DNA of 64,000 nucleotides from Hsuehochloa calcarea (GCA_036346395.1 CM070609.1:31997223-32061222); one strand, 5' to 3'. Positions 32,530 to 44,839 are shown, counted from the first letter of the stretch. Translations and numbers: made by a program. The notes: a model not told the origin generated them from the letters alone.

Positions 32530-32758
32530 AAGGCTCCAACCTCCACATATTATAAAGTGGCTCCAACCACATTCAACCTTTATCATCGGGCTACAACTCA
32601 CCGTTCACTAGCTGCAACCAGGTCAATTCAAACCTCGGGCTATAACCTGCACCTTCCACTGGCTACAACCTGGACAATTCAAACATCACGCTACAGCCCG
32701 CACCTTCCACTGGTTACAACCAGTACAATTCAAACCTTGGGCTACAACCTGACATTTC
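32530..32758. repeat. 51-base tandem repeat (minisatellite)
   Basis: Units beginning GGGCTACAACCTGCACCTTC at 32588, 32637, 32688 and 32739. Two units are 51 bases, the first is 49 and the last is partial. A more degenerate unit lies upstream. The 87-codon ORF across it has a 17-residue period because 51 is divisible by three. I do not consider it a gene. Confidence 0.8.
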
Positions 32759-34138
32759 ATCCCTCTAAAAAATTCTTTTATAAAAGCTAAGAAAAACCAA
32801 GCAAGTCCTCGTGCATCACCCATGACCGTGGGTATGGCTATCAGAATAGTTTTCACTCTGCAGAGGTTGTACAACTTCTCCCACAAAAGACGATCATCTT
32901 GTAATGTCAACACGTTATCGTAGACGTGCGACTAAGAAAATCATCACAAAGCCTTTAGCATGCCCCACCCCAACACAGATCCACTAGCTATGTTTTCAAC
33001 TATCGGGGCTACAACCCTCTGTAGGCCCCCTCTTGCACTGTGTGGGCCAATGGCTTCAACTACCCCTCACATTCCACTCGATGGTGAAACTAACGCTGAA
33101 GCGAAGTAAATTAGTTAACCAGGTTGACACCATTATAGATTTGTGGTTGCACTGTTAGTGCCCGACAGATCATCACAGGATTTGGCCCTTAGTTGACTTG
33201 GACAGAGCTACTACATTACCAACTCTCAGGCTTTTATTCGCACTCGCCTGACTTACCATCCGCCCGAGTCTAAAATAGTTTTTGAGTTTTTCTTCAAACA
33301 TCTTTTCTAAGTTCAACATACTAGCCATCATCAACCAATGGCTGCCCAAATCAAGTTTTCATGATCAAAATGATATCGAGGAAAATTAATGTCAACATGT
33401 CAATGTATCTAAGCAAGACTAAGCATGACACTTAATAACGAACTTAGTGACTAGTTAAGTTTACCATTATTCCAAGGGCAACAAAGATAGTGTCCAAGAA
33501 CAAGGAAGGAAATTTAATAGGCCACTTAACATTAAGGCATAACTATGAGCTAATGTTAACATAATTGTAATAGCAGCATAGCATAGAATTTAAGATAATA
33601 TAATTTGCATTCGAAGTGTTGGTGCAAAATGATCAAAATATTGACTTGCCTTGCTCAATGTTTCAATAAACTAGGTTTTGTTCTTGCTCTTGCTCGAATT
33701 TGTTGCTCCTTCAGAACTTCAAATTCTAATTACACAAAATACGATCGAATTCAAAACATTTGAAAATAACCAAATGAAACCAAATAAATTTAAAGGCAAT
33801 CAAATAGATCCAAAGAGAATTCGAGCCAACTCAAATAAATCCCAACATTCATATGGTTGGCACCATGGTGTGGATTTAGATTTTAGATGAATTTAGGATC
33901 CAGATTTATTTGATTTGGAGTTAGGAGGCTGTCAGAATTTTCATTGGTGGAGCAATTACGGAGAAAGAGAGAGTAATATTGGGAATACTCATCTTAGGTC
34001 ATTTAGACAGGAGATATTACGTTAACAGGTATGACCTACTAATCTTTATTTATTTTATGAGTTGATCTTCTATCGGAAGTGGATAATCGAGGGTGTGATA
34101 GATGGGTCAACTTGACTTTGAATTGTTTTTGAATTATT

Positions 34139-34446
34139 ATTGTTTTAGAGTAAATTTTACTTTGGACCATGTAATCTTACCATGGTTTCACTTTACACCA
34201 CCCTTAGCAAATCTTTTCACTTTGCACCACCTCTTTTTACCATGTGTTGCACTTTGTACTAAGGTAAGAATTTAGTGGTCTTCTTTGGTACTCACCGATG
34301 GTGAATAGCGACATGAGAGGCGGCGGTGGCTAGGCATAGGATGAAGAGAGGGGAGGTAGATGAGGCTAGGAAATGGATCGAAAGCGAAGAACAATAGCTC
34401 TAGCATCGTCGGCGGCGGCCATAACAACGGCGGCAACAACAAAATG

Positions 34447-34489
<43 letters not shown>

Positions 34490-34706
34490 TTTTGGGTTGT
34501 TGTTAACTCGCCGGATGTGCCTCTCTGCTGGCAAGCTCTCTGCACGCCTCCCATATTTCCCTCTCACTGACAGGATGTTCCCCTGGTGCAAAGTGAAACA
34601 AAAAGTAAGAAGATGTGATGCAAGGCGAAAATACTTGCTAAGGGTGATGCGAAGTGAAACCATGGTAAGATTATATGGTTAAAAGTGAATTTTATTCATT
34701 GTTTTA
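34139..34706. mobile_element. Small Mutator-like element
   Basis: Nine-base duplication ATTGTTTTA at 34139-34147 and 34698-34706. Ends GAGTAAATTTTACTTT and GAATAAAATTCACTTT (reverse complement of the right end) continue as inverted repeats of about 100 bases that include AATCTTACCATGGTTTCACT. 550 bases, no transposase. The interior has a GGCGG-rich segment and a (CT)n run. Confidence 0.85.
34450..34483. repeat. (CT)n microsatellite
   Basis: Uninterrupted TC run inside the small Mutator-like element. Confidence 0.92.
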
Positions 34707-35540
34707 TTGAAAGCATCTAATTACGACTTATATTTATTAATTTATATTTATAAAGGAAGTTCCATGAGGGTTAGGCGAGACCTACGAACAATTACGATGG
34801 TACACATGCGATAGATATAATTTTAACCAACCGGATTAACTCCATGTTTTACGTCGCTAAGATCCCTATGTCATATTAACATTTTATGTTTAATTACAGG
34901 TTAATAGAATTATTAATTTAATGACTAACTAAAAGGTGGGGCCAGCTATTTAACTAAACTCTGAATTATTCATATGCTGGATATGTACCTAAGGGTCTGA
35001 CATGTCATACTAATATTATGGTAATTAATATCTAGGTTTAGATATGCTACTATTTACTCATTAATCATAATTGACCATTAATATTCTTGAGCACTTAGGC
35101 AAGGCATATTAGCCCAGTAATTGCTTTTAAATAGCAAGCTACCGGTGTGAGGGCCTATATGTAAGTGACTAATGGTCTATGGCCAGGACTCTATGCTATG
35201 CTAATATTCAACCTATGATTAATTTATATGTAGCACTATTCCAACATAATTTAATTATTACCTAAATCAATTACCTTAGTTAATCTATAACTGGTATGGG
35301 TCCACTAGTTAATTAAATATTACTATAATAGTAAAGTAACTATTTACTAATTAATGTGGAGCACAGTGACAAACTTAAGATATTTTAACTTGTTTTATTT
35401 TTACGATTAACTATTCGAGATCCCGTTGTCATATATTATATTTGATTGATATTTTAAAATAATAAATAATGACCTAGGGTAGACCGTTGAATGGGACACT
35501 AACCAAATTAATTATTTTATCTAATTAATAACTAGTAAGT

Positions 35541-35545
35541 GCCTA
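35541..35545. repeat. Target duplication GCCTA, left copy
   Basis: Precedes TGAAGGATCTAG. Repeated at 37950-37954. Confidence 0.88.
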
Positions 35546-37949
35546 TGAAGGATCTAGACCCGCCATTATGAGTTAATGGAGTATTTTAGTGATTAATGAT
35601 AAATCTATTTGTGAGACTAACATTTATATTGTTATATCTAGTATGTAGTCTCATTTGGATATAAAGGTGAAATTCAACGAGGTATGCATTCGATATCATA
35701 TTTCTTATATATTGTTGCATTCCTCGAATCTAAAATATAGGTTGAACCCCACCATAAGTCAAACTTGAATATGTGCATATGTTCCTATTACACATTTGTG
35801 TATGCACACATTTAGGGGGAGTTCACTCTATATTTTGTGGTTTCATTAGTATTGATCCATATTCCGTTCTACACATATATTTGTGATCTTTACTTTGAAA
35901 CATATCCTTTTGAGTATATAAAACTTGTGTAGTTCATATATACTCATGTTGTGTTACATTCAATTATTTGAAATTAAAGTGGTTATCATCAATTACCAAA
36001 GAGGTAAAGATTGAAGTATCTAGTCCCACCATTGTGAGTTAATGGTATGGTGTGGTAATTAATGATAATCATATTGTGGAACTAATATTTTTCATGAGTT
36101 AGATGAATGGATTATGTTCTAGGGTGATGAAGACTTGAGATGATCATGAGTTGATCATCAAGTCAGGTGAAAGGATGCATCATGTGTTGATGCATATCAA
36201 GACTCGGGATGAAAGATGTCACCATGAGTTGATGAGCATCGAGTCAAGATCCCGAAGCAAGAGAGATCATCATGTGTTGATGATTATCAAAGTCAATGAC
36301 CCGGACTTGAAGTGAAGATGTGTGTCATCAAGCTTCAAGAAGTTTTTAAGGCAAAGATATGACTAGCTAGGGCTAAGAATGTATTCATAGTCTTTTACCG
36401 GTCTTGTTGTTTGGTTGGAAGACCGAATTGCTAGTATAGGTTGTCGTACTATTAAGAGGGGTCTTGACTAGTAGCATGCGTTAGTCATGTGTTGATAGCT
36501 CATTGTGCTTGCTCTAGCTCATCTATGCATGATGATATTATTTGCGAATGTGTTTTGCAAATAGTCGAGACTCATGCATTTAATCCCTGTAGCATGTGAC
36601 TTTTGTTTGCACATGTGTTTTGCAAAAGGTTTAAGTCCATGTACCTTATTCCTTGTGGTGTTGATTCTAGAAGTTGGCAAATATGTTTTATAACTTGATG
36701 AGAATCTCACCTATAACCCTTGTTTGCAATGCACTCAAATTGGCAAATGTGTTTTGCAAACTGAGTCAAGCAAAGTGCAAAGGCTCTCTGTGGTCTGGCG
36801 GTCTGACCGCCAGTGTCAACCGGTCTGACCGGTGGTATATCAGTCGGACCGCCATGTGTTGGGCGGTCGGACCAATTGCTTATTGAGCCAATTCTCTATG
36901 CGGTAGTACCGTCGTTAAATAAATGGTACTACCGGAGAGCGGAAGTACCAGAGTTTTTAGCGGTATATTTTTTCAGAGAAGACACTTTTTGGAAATGTCA
37001 TTTCATTTCTGTGAGCGGTCAGACCACCTCCCCTTTGGCGGTCAGACCGGGATGAAGCGGTTGGACCGGTCATTAGTTGGTTGTCCAACCGGCAATGAGT
37101 CTAACGGCTAGTTTTATAGTTGTTGGTTCTTGGGTGGTCCGACCGGCCATTAGTTGGCAGTCAGACCGGCTTGTCTCTAATTCAATGGAATCTTTCCTCC
37201 AACGGCTAGTTTTTGTGTGTATGGTATAAATACCCACCTTTGCTGGTTGGAGGTAGTTGTTGCTGGCGCCCATATTCATTCTTTGAGCTAAGAGCAAGCC
37301 TCTCATCTCTTATGTGCATGTGTCACACTTAGTGAGCTTGGAGAGTAAACCCTAAGTGCATGTGTGCCTTAGGTAGTGGATTGTGTATCCACTTGAGCTT
37401 AGACACTTGATTAGTTCAAGTGAGAGTTGAGATTTGTTACTCTTGGTGTTTGCCGATACCTAGACAGCATGAAGGGTGTCGTGTCCGGTGATCTTCTCAA
37501 GAAGCTTGTGAGAAGGCCCGACGTGGTTGTGAGTGGTTTGGTGCTCACCATCTACAAAGTGGAGGAAGAGCAACCTCGAGCGGATCGAGGTGTTGGCTTA
37601 ATTTGTGGAGCCGATCTAATTCGTTTGGGCTTACCTCAACGTGGATTAGGGGAGACCGGTAAGTCTCTGATTGCGACAGTAAAACATTATTATGTCCATT
37701 GTGGTTTGTTCTTGCGCTTTACTTTGAGCAATTTACATTACTTGCTTTAATTGCTTATATATCTTTGTATGGTTGCTCTCATTCAATTGTATTCATATTG
37801 TTGGTGCACTTAGTCAAGCCTAGTTGATTTAGGTTTTATTTATGCAAAACCATATTGTTATTAGCTTTCGCATTATAAATTGGTTTTAGCCAAAGAATTT
37901 TCAAAAACCGCCTATTCACCCCCCTCTAGTCGGCCTCCTCGATCTTACA
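35546..37949 (+). mobile_element. SIRE-type copia solo LTR, 2.4 kb
   Basis: TGAAGGATCTAG to GATCTTACA with a perfect GCCTA duplication and no internal region. This is the outcome of recombination between two LTRs. The 3' end, CCCCCCTCTAGTCGGCCTCC, is the hallmark of SIRE-type grass LTRs. A plus-strand TATA box (GTATAAATACCC) is at about 37224-37235. Palindromic CGGTCTGACCG/GGTCGGACC motifs cluster at about 36798-36870 and 37014-37170. Repeats of AAATGTGTTTTGCAAA occur at 36540-36760. The ORF at 37427-37750 lies in U5 and is not a gene. Confidence 0.88.
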
Positions 37950-37954
37950 GCCTA

Positions 37955-38246
37955 CTTGTAACTAAACCTATTCACGGGTAGCCCGCCCCGGTCCGAGCCT
38001 GACTTGGACCTAGAGAGGCTTGGGACTCGAATTCCTGCCCAAAAGCCCGATGAAATGCACTTAAAATAATAAATACTAATTTTATTCTCAAAATGAACTA
38101 AATATTAATTTTTCTTTCAAAAAAGAATCAAAATAATATTTTTAATGGGAAATACATTTTTTGGGGGTCGGGCTCGTGCCTGATAGTTCGAGACCAAGCT
38201 TTTCAAGCCTGGCCTGTCCCAACGTTTGAATAGGTCTACTTGTAAC
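37955..38246. mobile_element. hAT-like MITE
   Basis: Eight-base duplication CTTGTAAC at 37955-37962 and 38239-38246. Inverted ends TAAACCTATTCA and TAGACCTATTCA (right end reverse-complemented). 276 bases. Its left duplication directly touches the GCCTA duplication of the solo LTR. Confidence 0.85.
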
Positions 38247-38260
38247 TGTATGTCCTCCTA

Positions 38261-38290
38261 TTTGTTGTTGTTGTTGTTGTTGTTGTTGTT
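38261..38290. repeat. (TTG)n microsatellite
   Basis: Run of TTG triplets. Confidence 0.92.
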
Positions 38291-39843
38291 ATACTAATAT
38301 GCTTACTGTGAGTAATTATACACTAGTTGACCCAATTGGCAAAATAAAACAAAAATCTACTCAAGGGCCAAAATTGATAGTGATATACTTTAGGGCTTGA
38401 TTTCATTCTAACAATTAATCATTCAACTACATTTAGTTATTAGCGGGATTAATTGTCATTGGGACAATTGCATTCAAATAATTTAAATAAACTCCCAAAT
38501 TCAGTATTTTGGTACTGTTAGGCAGGGTTTGAATTTAGAAATAAAAATCATCGAATTTGGAGTTAAAACAAGAGAGAATGAGCTCTCCAAAGTTTAAATT
38601 CAGGAAACAAAATCCCAAAAATAAACAGACGAGAGAGGGTATCTCTCATGGAGAGTTGGGGCCCACCATTTTTATTTTATTTTTGATTTATTTTTCAATT
38701 AGAAATTCTTAATGTGATTGACAGGTGGACCTAGGTTATTTTAATTCCTCTATTATTTTTTAAAATTGAAAATAGCTAAAATCACTAATAGGTAGGGACA
38801 CTAGGGTTTTTATTTTAATTATTTCCCTATTGTAAATTTTGTTAGTCACAAACAGGTGGGGCCACGGTCCACGACAACAGTACATGGGTTGTGGGCCCAC
38901 ATGTCAGTGACACAGGTCTACTGGCCGAGTCTTAGCAGTCTATTCTAAAGGGATTTTCTAATCACCTCAGGCCCACAATGTCATGCTAACATTAGCCCGA
39001 TAATTAACTTTTTACTAATTACATCATTAATCCTTAATGATGATGCTATAGTGCCTTCTCCCCCCAATTCCCACTGAACAGGGGAGGCGCCATGGGTGTG
39101 CTCGGTCGAGCTCGACACCGGCGAGTGGGACCTCGGGAACAACCCAGGATCCCCATAATGGGTTCCCACAGTACCCGCAAGCCTCTTGCGGTGGCGGCGC
39201 GACACTCGGTGGTCTATACCGGCAGCGTGGCTACACACGATTACTACGACGATTCAGCCTAAGACAGCGGCAGCACTCGAGGGGGAGAGGGGGAGAAAAG
39301 GAGGTGCCCATGAGCACTAAGGAGGAGCTTACCGGTGAAGATTATGGAGGCAGGGAAGGTCTGAGGCGGGCTAGCCATAGCAGCGCAAGGAGGTCCACGC
39401 GTCGGTGGCATCAGGAGAAGAACAACTCGACTGAATGATGTGGAGCGATGGAGGAGGGTGTGGGGATGCTCCAGGTGATAGGAATCGAGCCGGAACGCAC
39501 TGAATGAAAAATGTCAGTGGTGACGGTCGATTCGGACAGATTTGGAAAAAAAGACGATGGCACGAGCTCCTGTGGAGCAATCATGAAGTGGATTGAGGGA
39601 AAAGATGGAGGAGGGTCTGGAATGCATTTTGACACAAACCAAAAGTGTAGGAGCTCACCGGGTTGACAGGGACAATGAGGTTGAGATGGCGGTCATGTCA
39701 GGAGGCGCGCCACTAGAAAGGAGGAAGGGCACAATGTTCCCGGTGTTGTGGCTACCAAGTGGGAAAACCAAGGTGATGCCGAAAAGCATGACAGTGCCGG
39801 ACGTGGCTAACCGGAGCGGTGACACGAGCATGGTGGAGCACGG

Positions 39844-40843
39844 TGACCTAAATGGAGGGGCTCAAGCTCCACGACTCGGTGCTTTCTCTTTGGTGTGTGA
39901 GAGGGATGGAGGAGATGGGGAGAATGAACGAGGCTACAAGGGGAACCTATTACGCGCTTCACCTGGGGCTTAAATGGGAGGAGCGCAACAAGGTTTCTCA
40001 AGGGAGCTCGGTGGCGAGACAGACGAGTGGTTGCTATGCGGGGCGACGAGTCTGCAGTGTGAGGTGTGGGTGATGGAATGGTGATGTGATGCGAAGTGAC
40101 GAGTCACTTTATGCCCGATCTTTCGGTGAATTTGATAACTACGATTTGTGGAGATGACTTTTTTGATTCAAGCTACCAACCAAATTGATTGGATCACCCA
40201 TCAATCGCTAAACCACACTCTGAGTCGTTATCAACCGTGCCAAGACGCGGTTGACCTGAACACGATGTTCAATCCCTGCAAGCAATTGAAGAATAAATAA
40301 GAACAAGGATAAAAGTAATATGAATTGTGGATATATTATGATGATCACAAAGGTGAGGTTCTGTAAATCAACATTGTTGGTCTAGCCGACACAAGAGCAA
40401 TTGACGAGTTTCGCAAACGGTGGAAACAATCAAAACAAACCTAAACCTAAAGCGGCGCACACATGGGTATACACGAGAGGGGGGCAGGGGGTGTTGGCGG
40501 GGGTGGATGTGTGCCCCTAGGAGGTACAAGGCCCATTGGCCAAGTGGAGGTGACGCATCACCTTTGGACTCAGATTTAGAATCAACCCCGAATTGTTTTG
40601 ACGTTTGCAGCATACACAAAAGAAATTTGGAGGTGTGGTCAGATCCGTTGGAAATAGGATGAGATAAAATTTCCATCATGTACTCATACATCTCAAACAG
40701 AGTCCGTATGCAACTTATATGCACATTTAAAGTCAGTGCTGTCTCTGGAAGTCGAATTGGATTCCAGAACGTGTCCCACTGGAACTCTTGCTTGACTTGG
40801 AACCAAAGTAATGTGGGAAAGTTCCTTGTACCATGCTTGCACA
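39844..40843 (-). repeat. Gypsy B 3' LTR
   Basis: On the minus strand it starts TGTGCAAGCATGG at 40843, after a purine-rich ATGAAGAGAAGCA, and ends CATTTAGGTCA at 39844. The segment 39844-40335 is repeated at 63510-64000, and that homology stops exactly at the TGACC end, which fits an LTR boundary. A TATA-like ATTTAAG lies near 39968 on the minus strand, followed by a CT-rich leader. The LTR overlaps the end of the pol reading frame. An alternative end at 40087 (TGATGCGAAGTG) was considered. Confidence 0.6.
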
Positions 40844-41330
40844 TGCTTCTCTTCATGTTGTACTCCTTGTGCTTGGTTAGCTCCTACGTTCCTGAGTAAA
40901 AGAACAACACATGCATTAGGTAGCAGTCTATTCTCTATTGCATAATTATGCAATCCGAGGAGCGAGTTCACCAGATAATTTAGTTGTGTTACACGTGCCC
41001 TTGTAATTGGTCCTTGTATTGCATCAAGTTGAGGAGTAGCATTTGTAGTAGTAGCAAGAAGAGTGGTGTTTGTATCTATAGAATTGATGTCCTCATCATC
41101 CTACCTCTCTTGAATTGGAGTCATCCTCGACTCAAGCCTATCTTTTTCTCCCACCCAAGTATGGCTTCAAATTTGCAATGTTGAATGTGAGACTTACCCC
41201 AAAATATGCTGGCAGATAAAGCTTATATGCATTATCATTTATCTTTTCAAGAACTTTAAAAGGACCATCAGCTCTAGGCATTAATTTAGACTTCCTCAAA
41301 TCAGGGAACCGATCTTTTCTCAAATGTGAC
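40700..41330 (-). pseudogene. Gypsy B integrase C-terminus (GPY/F) and pol tail
   Basis: 41138-41323 reads MRKDRFPDLRKSKLMPRADG and GPFKVLEKINDNAYKLYLP, the GPY/F module of chromovirus integrases. FNIANLKPYLGG follows. A stop precedes the tail with DAIQGPITRARVTQLNYLV and HVQAWYKELSHITL, which runs into the LTR. No chromodomain signature is visible. The GPY/F module helps target-site use in the family. Confidence 0.82.
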
Positions 41331-41339
41331 CAAGCAAGA

Positions 41340-42333
41340 TCACCAGGCTCAAATGTTAATTATTTTCTACCCTGACTACCAGCGAAGTCTATATTTCTCA
41401 TTCATATAATCTATGCTCTCTTTAGTTATTTCATACATCTTAAGAACGAATTCAGCACGTTTCTTAGCATCAAAGTTAACTTTTTCAGAAGATAGTAATG
41501 GCAACAAATCAACAAGAGCATGAGGGTTAAAGCCATATACCACCTAAAAAAGGGTTCATCTTTGTAGTAGAATGTAGTGAACAGTTGTAAGAAAACTCAA
41601 TATGAGGTAAACATCATTTCCACATCTTCAAGATCTTCTTCAAAACAGCCCTCAACATTGTTGACAACGTGCGGTTCACAACTTCAGTTTGTCCATCAGT
41701 TTGAGGATGACATGTAGTAGAGAATAGCAGCTTTGTCCCCAATTTCCTCCATTATGTCCTCCAAAAGTGACTCAAGAATTTGGCATCACGATCTGTAACA
41801 ATAGTATTTGGTACACCATGTAGACGAACGACTTCCCTGAAAAATAAATTAGCAACTTTTGTAGCATCATCGTTCCTATGATAAGAAATAAAATGTGTCA
41901 TCCTAGACAATGTATTCACAACAGCAAAGATACTATCCCTCCCTCTGTTTGTCATAGGCAGTCCTAGAACAAAGTCTATAGAAATATCCTCCCAAGGAAC
42001 ACTAGGGACAGGAAGAGGCATATATAAACCATGTGGATTCAGTCGTGACTTAGCTTTGTGGCATGGCGTGCAGTGAGCCACGTAGTGCTCCACATCGCGC
42101 CTCATCTTTGGCCAAAAGAAGTGTTTTGCCATTATGTCCTCTGTCTTTTTGACACCAAAGTGTCCCATCAAACCTCCCCTATGCATTCTGTAACAACAAA
42201 AGACGAATGGAGCTAGTTGGAACGCATATCTTGTTAGCTCTAAATATGAATCCATGATTGAACACAAATTTATTCCAACTTTTACCCTCTTTGCGTTGGG
42301 ACATGGCATCTTTAAAATCATCATCATTAGCAT
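41340..42333 (-). pseudogene. Gypsy B integrase core
   Basis: Longest intact stretch of the element (193 residues at 41752-42333). It has the HHCC zinc region (HRGGLMGHFGVKKTEDIM with HCTPCHKAKS), then VPWEDISIDFVLGLP (first Asp), FISYHRNDDATKVANLFF and NTIVTDRDAKFLSHFW (second Asp). The glutamate part (41400-41750) is in other frames with stops. Confidence 0.9.
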
Positions 42334-42339
42334 AGAGTT

Positions 42340-42760
42340 CTTTAATTGTTTCTAAACCAAAAATTCTATAATCAAGCTAAGACAACATTGTATACCTTCT
42401 AGACAAAGCATCGACAATGACATTTTCTTTTCCTTCCTTATTTTTGATGATGTAAGGAAAAGACTCAATAAATTCAACCCATCTTGCATGCCTACAGTTC
42501 AGTTTTGCTTGACTTCTAATATGTTTAAGAGATTCATGATCAGAATGAATTACAAACTCTTTGGATCATAAATAATATTGCTAAGTTTCAAGAACTCGAA
42601 CTAACGCATATAATTCTTTGTCATAAGTGGAATAATTCAGACTAAGCCCACTCAATTTTTCACTAAAATAAGCAATAGGTTTACCTTCTTAAATCAATAC
42701 ACCACCAATTCAAATTCCACTAGCATCACACTCAAGTTCAAAAGACTTACCCAAATCTGA
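42340..42760 (-). pseudogene. Gypsy B RNase H
   Basis: Minus-strand blocks FELECDASG (first Asp), GKPIAYFSEKLSG, NYSTYDKELYALVRVLET (Glu), FVIHSDHESLKHI (Asp) and VDALSRRY. Several single stops interrupt an otherwise continuous frame, so decay by point mutation dominates. Confidence 0.88.
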
Positions 42761-42769
42761 AAGTTGGAG

Positions 42770-43690
42770 CAATGGTGCATTCATGAGCTTTTCTTTGAGA
42801 AGATTGAATGCATCCTCTTATGCTTGCCCCCACTTGAAGGGAACTCCTTTATTTGCCAACTCATTCAGTGGTGCGGCTATGGTGCTAAAATCTTTAACGA
42901 AACGACGATGAAATCCAGCAAGACCATGGAAGCTCCGCACTTGTGTGACTATATTAGAAGGCAGCCAACTCTTTATGGCATCGATTTTGGCTTCATCAAC
43001 CTCAATTCCATGTGGTGTCACAACATAGCCAAGAAACAAAACTCGATCCGAGCAAAAGGTGTACTTCTCAAGATTACCAAACAAACGTGCATCTTGTAAA
43101 GCATTAAAAACAACACATAAATGTTCAAAGTGTTCACTAAGTGATTTGCTATAGATCAGAATATCATCAAAATAAACCACCACAAATTTACCAATGAAAT
43201 TGTGTCAAACTTCATTCATCAAATGCATAAAAGTGCTAGGTGCATTAGTTAAACTAAATGGCATCACTAATCACTCATATAATCCAAATTTAGTTTTGAA
43301 CGCGATTTTTCATTCATCTCCTAGTTTCATTTTTATTTGGTGATAACCACTACGCAAATCAACTTTAGAAAACACAGTATAACCACTCAACTCATCTAGC
43401 ATATCATCTAACCTAGGAATAGGATGACGATATCTAACAGTGATATTATTAATAGTTCTACAATCTACACACATGCATCATGATCCATCTTTCTTAGGAA
43501 CCAAAATAACAGGAACAAGATATGGACTAAGGCTTTCGTGTACGTACCCTTTATCAAGCAGTTATTTCACTTGACGTTTAATCTCCTTAGTCTGTTCTGG
43601 ATTGGTCCTATAAGGTGCACGACTTGGCAAAGAAGCTCCAGGGATTAAGTCAATTTGATGCTCAATTCCCTAATTGGTGACAGTCCCAGG
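42770..43690 (-). pseudogene. Gypsy B reverse transcriptase
   Basis: Minus-strand reading with GASLPSRAPYRTNPEQTKEI, LLDKGYVHESLSPYLVPVIL, CRTINNITVRYRHPIPRLDD, then MLDELSGYTVFSKVDLRSGY, LTNAPSTFMHLMNEV and VVYFDDILIYSKS at about 43140-43183. The catalytic YFDD is intact. Stops at positions usually occupied by Trp or Gln are the main damage: at least four before the YFDD box. Confidence 0.92.
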
Positions 43691-44062
43691 GGTATTTCAG
43701 TAGGAAACACATCCTCATACTCCTACAAAAGGTTAGTGACAACAAGAAGCAAAGAAGCAGGCATATCCTCAAATGACAACATTGCATCTTTGCATATCAA
43801 AGCATAGCATTCCGAATTATTTGCTTCTATATCATGCAAATCAGATTTAGTAGCTAACATGGTAGAATCTTTCAATTTAATTTTAGTTTTCTTAGCACTA
43901 GATTATTTGTTCTTAGGTTGAGCAAGTTCTCTAGCTACAATCTGATTCTTACTTTTTCTCTTCTCTTAATTTTCTCTTAGCTCTAGCTAGTTCATCTTTT
44001 AAAATTGCATCAGGAGACATTGGAAGCAAAATAAATTTCTTTTCTTCAGATATGAGAGTGTG

Positions 44063-44716
44063 TTAATTAGTTCTACCATGATGAATAGTATTTCTATCAT
44101 ATTGCCAAGGTCTACCTAACAATAAAGAGCATGCTTGCATAGGTACGACACCGCAATCAACATAATCATGATATGAACCAATAGAGAAGTGTACTCTCAC
44201 AATTCGAGTTACCTTCAACTTACCATATGAATTGAACCATTGGATGTAGTAAGGACGCGGGTGTTGATTTGTGATCAAGCCAAGTTCTCGACCATGTCCA
44301 TGGGCAAGGTTGTTGCAACTCCCATCATCGATGATAACCCGACATGAACGCTCCTTGATGACGAACTTCGTTTGGAACACGTTGTGGCATTGGTTCTGTT
44401 GAGCACGCTCCATTTGAGCACTTAGCAGTCGCTTGACAATGATGCTCAAATACTTGTCAGAAATTTCAGCGCCCAAATGCTCCTCTTTTTCATGGTCAGT
44501 GTCATGCTCATCACCTGCAGGGTCAGCTGCAACCAAGGCATATTCTTCTTCAATATCACTATCTGAAATGTATTCACCATTATCTTTCACAAGTAGAGCT
44601 CGCTGACTTTGACAATCACGCATCATATGTCCAAATCCTTTGCAACGATGGCATTGCACATCTCTTGATCTCCCTGTGGAAGCTACTGAAGAAGCACTTG
44701 TTGTTGGTGCTTGCAC
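44063..44716 (-). pseudogene. Gypsy B CCHC knuckle and aspartic protease
   Basis: 218-codon minus-strand ORF. CHRCKGFGHMMRDC is a CCHC knuckle near 44596-44640. An acidic linker follows and then the protease with CRVIIDDGSCNNLAHG. Related elements have IDGGSCNN. Here the first Gly of the active-site loop is Asp. QACSLLLGRPWQYDR is the conserved second half. The segment ends at a stop at 44063. Between 43690 and 44060 the linker to RT is Lys-rich and broken. Confidence 0.88.
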
Positions 44717-44839
44717 CGTTGTGGACTTGCTTGCATCGGGAACACGTGAGGGGGTGGTGGAGGTAGCGGGGAGCCCACGACTTGAGGAAGGTGTGTCACA
44801 GCCGGGAGTGGAGGAAGGTGCCTTGTTTTGTAGCTAGTT

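Larger units (their letters stand above)
31404..39843 (-). repeat. Long LTR-like sequence (gypsy, Del/Tekay type), host of several insertions
   Basis: Plus-strand start TGTTAAGATTTGGATTTATC. On the minus strand the order is a GC-rich leader-like part (39843-39050), AT-rich sequence, then CTCTGCAGAGTGAAAAC with CCACGGTCATGG near 32820-32870. After that comes the end at 31404. The same marks occur in the same order in 60637-63504. Inserted in it are 31605-32145, 34148-34697, 35546-37949 and 37963-38238. The remaining host sequence would be about 4.6 kb. The upper end is cut by gypsy B at about 39844. Short ORFs in its GC-rich part (for example 39593-39973) are not considered genes. Confidence 0.5.

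Noticed and set aside
32527..32790. 87-codon ORF with 17-residue repeats
   Set aside because: A by-product of the 51-base tandem repeat in an LTR.
37427..37750. 107-codon plus-strand ORF
   Set aside because: It lies within the U5 part of the SIRE-type solo LTR.
39593..40073. ORFs of 126 and 73 codons on the plus strand
   Set aside because: They cross the LTR border at 39844 and are antisense to the LTR transcript. The second recurs at 63544-63738 only because the LTR is repeated.
40087..40843. Alternative gypsy B 3' LTR ending at TGATGCGAAGTG (40087)
   Set aside because: Homology with the copy at 63510-64000 runs on past this point to 39844, and no primer site follows 63752. The end at 39844 fits better, though not proven.
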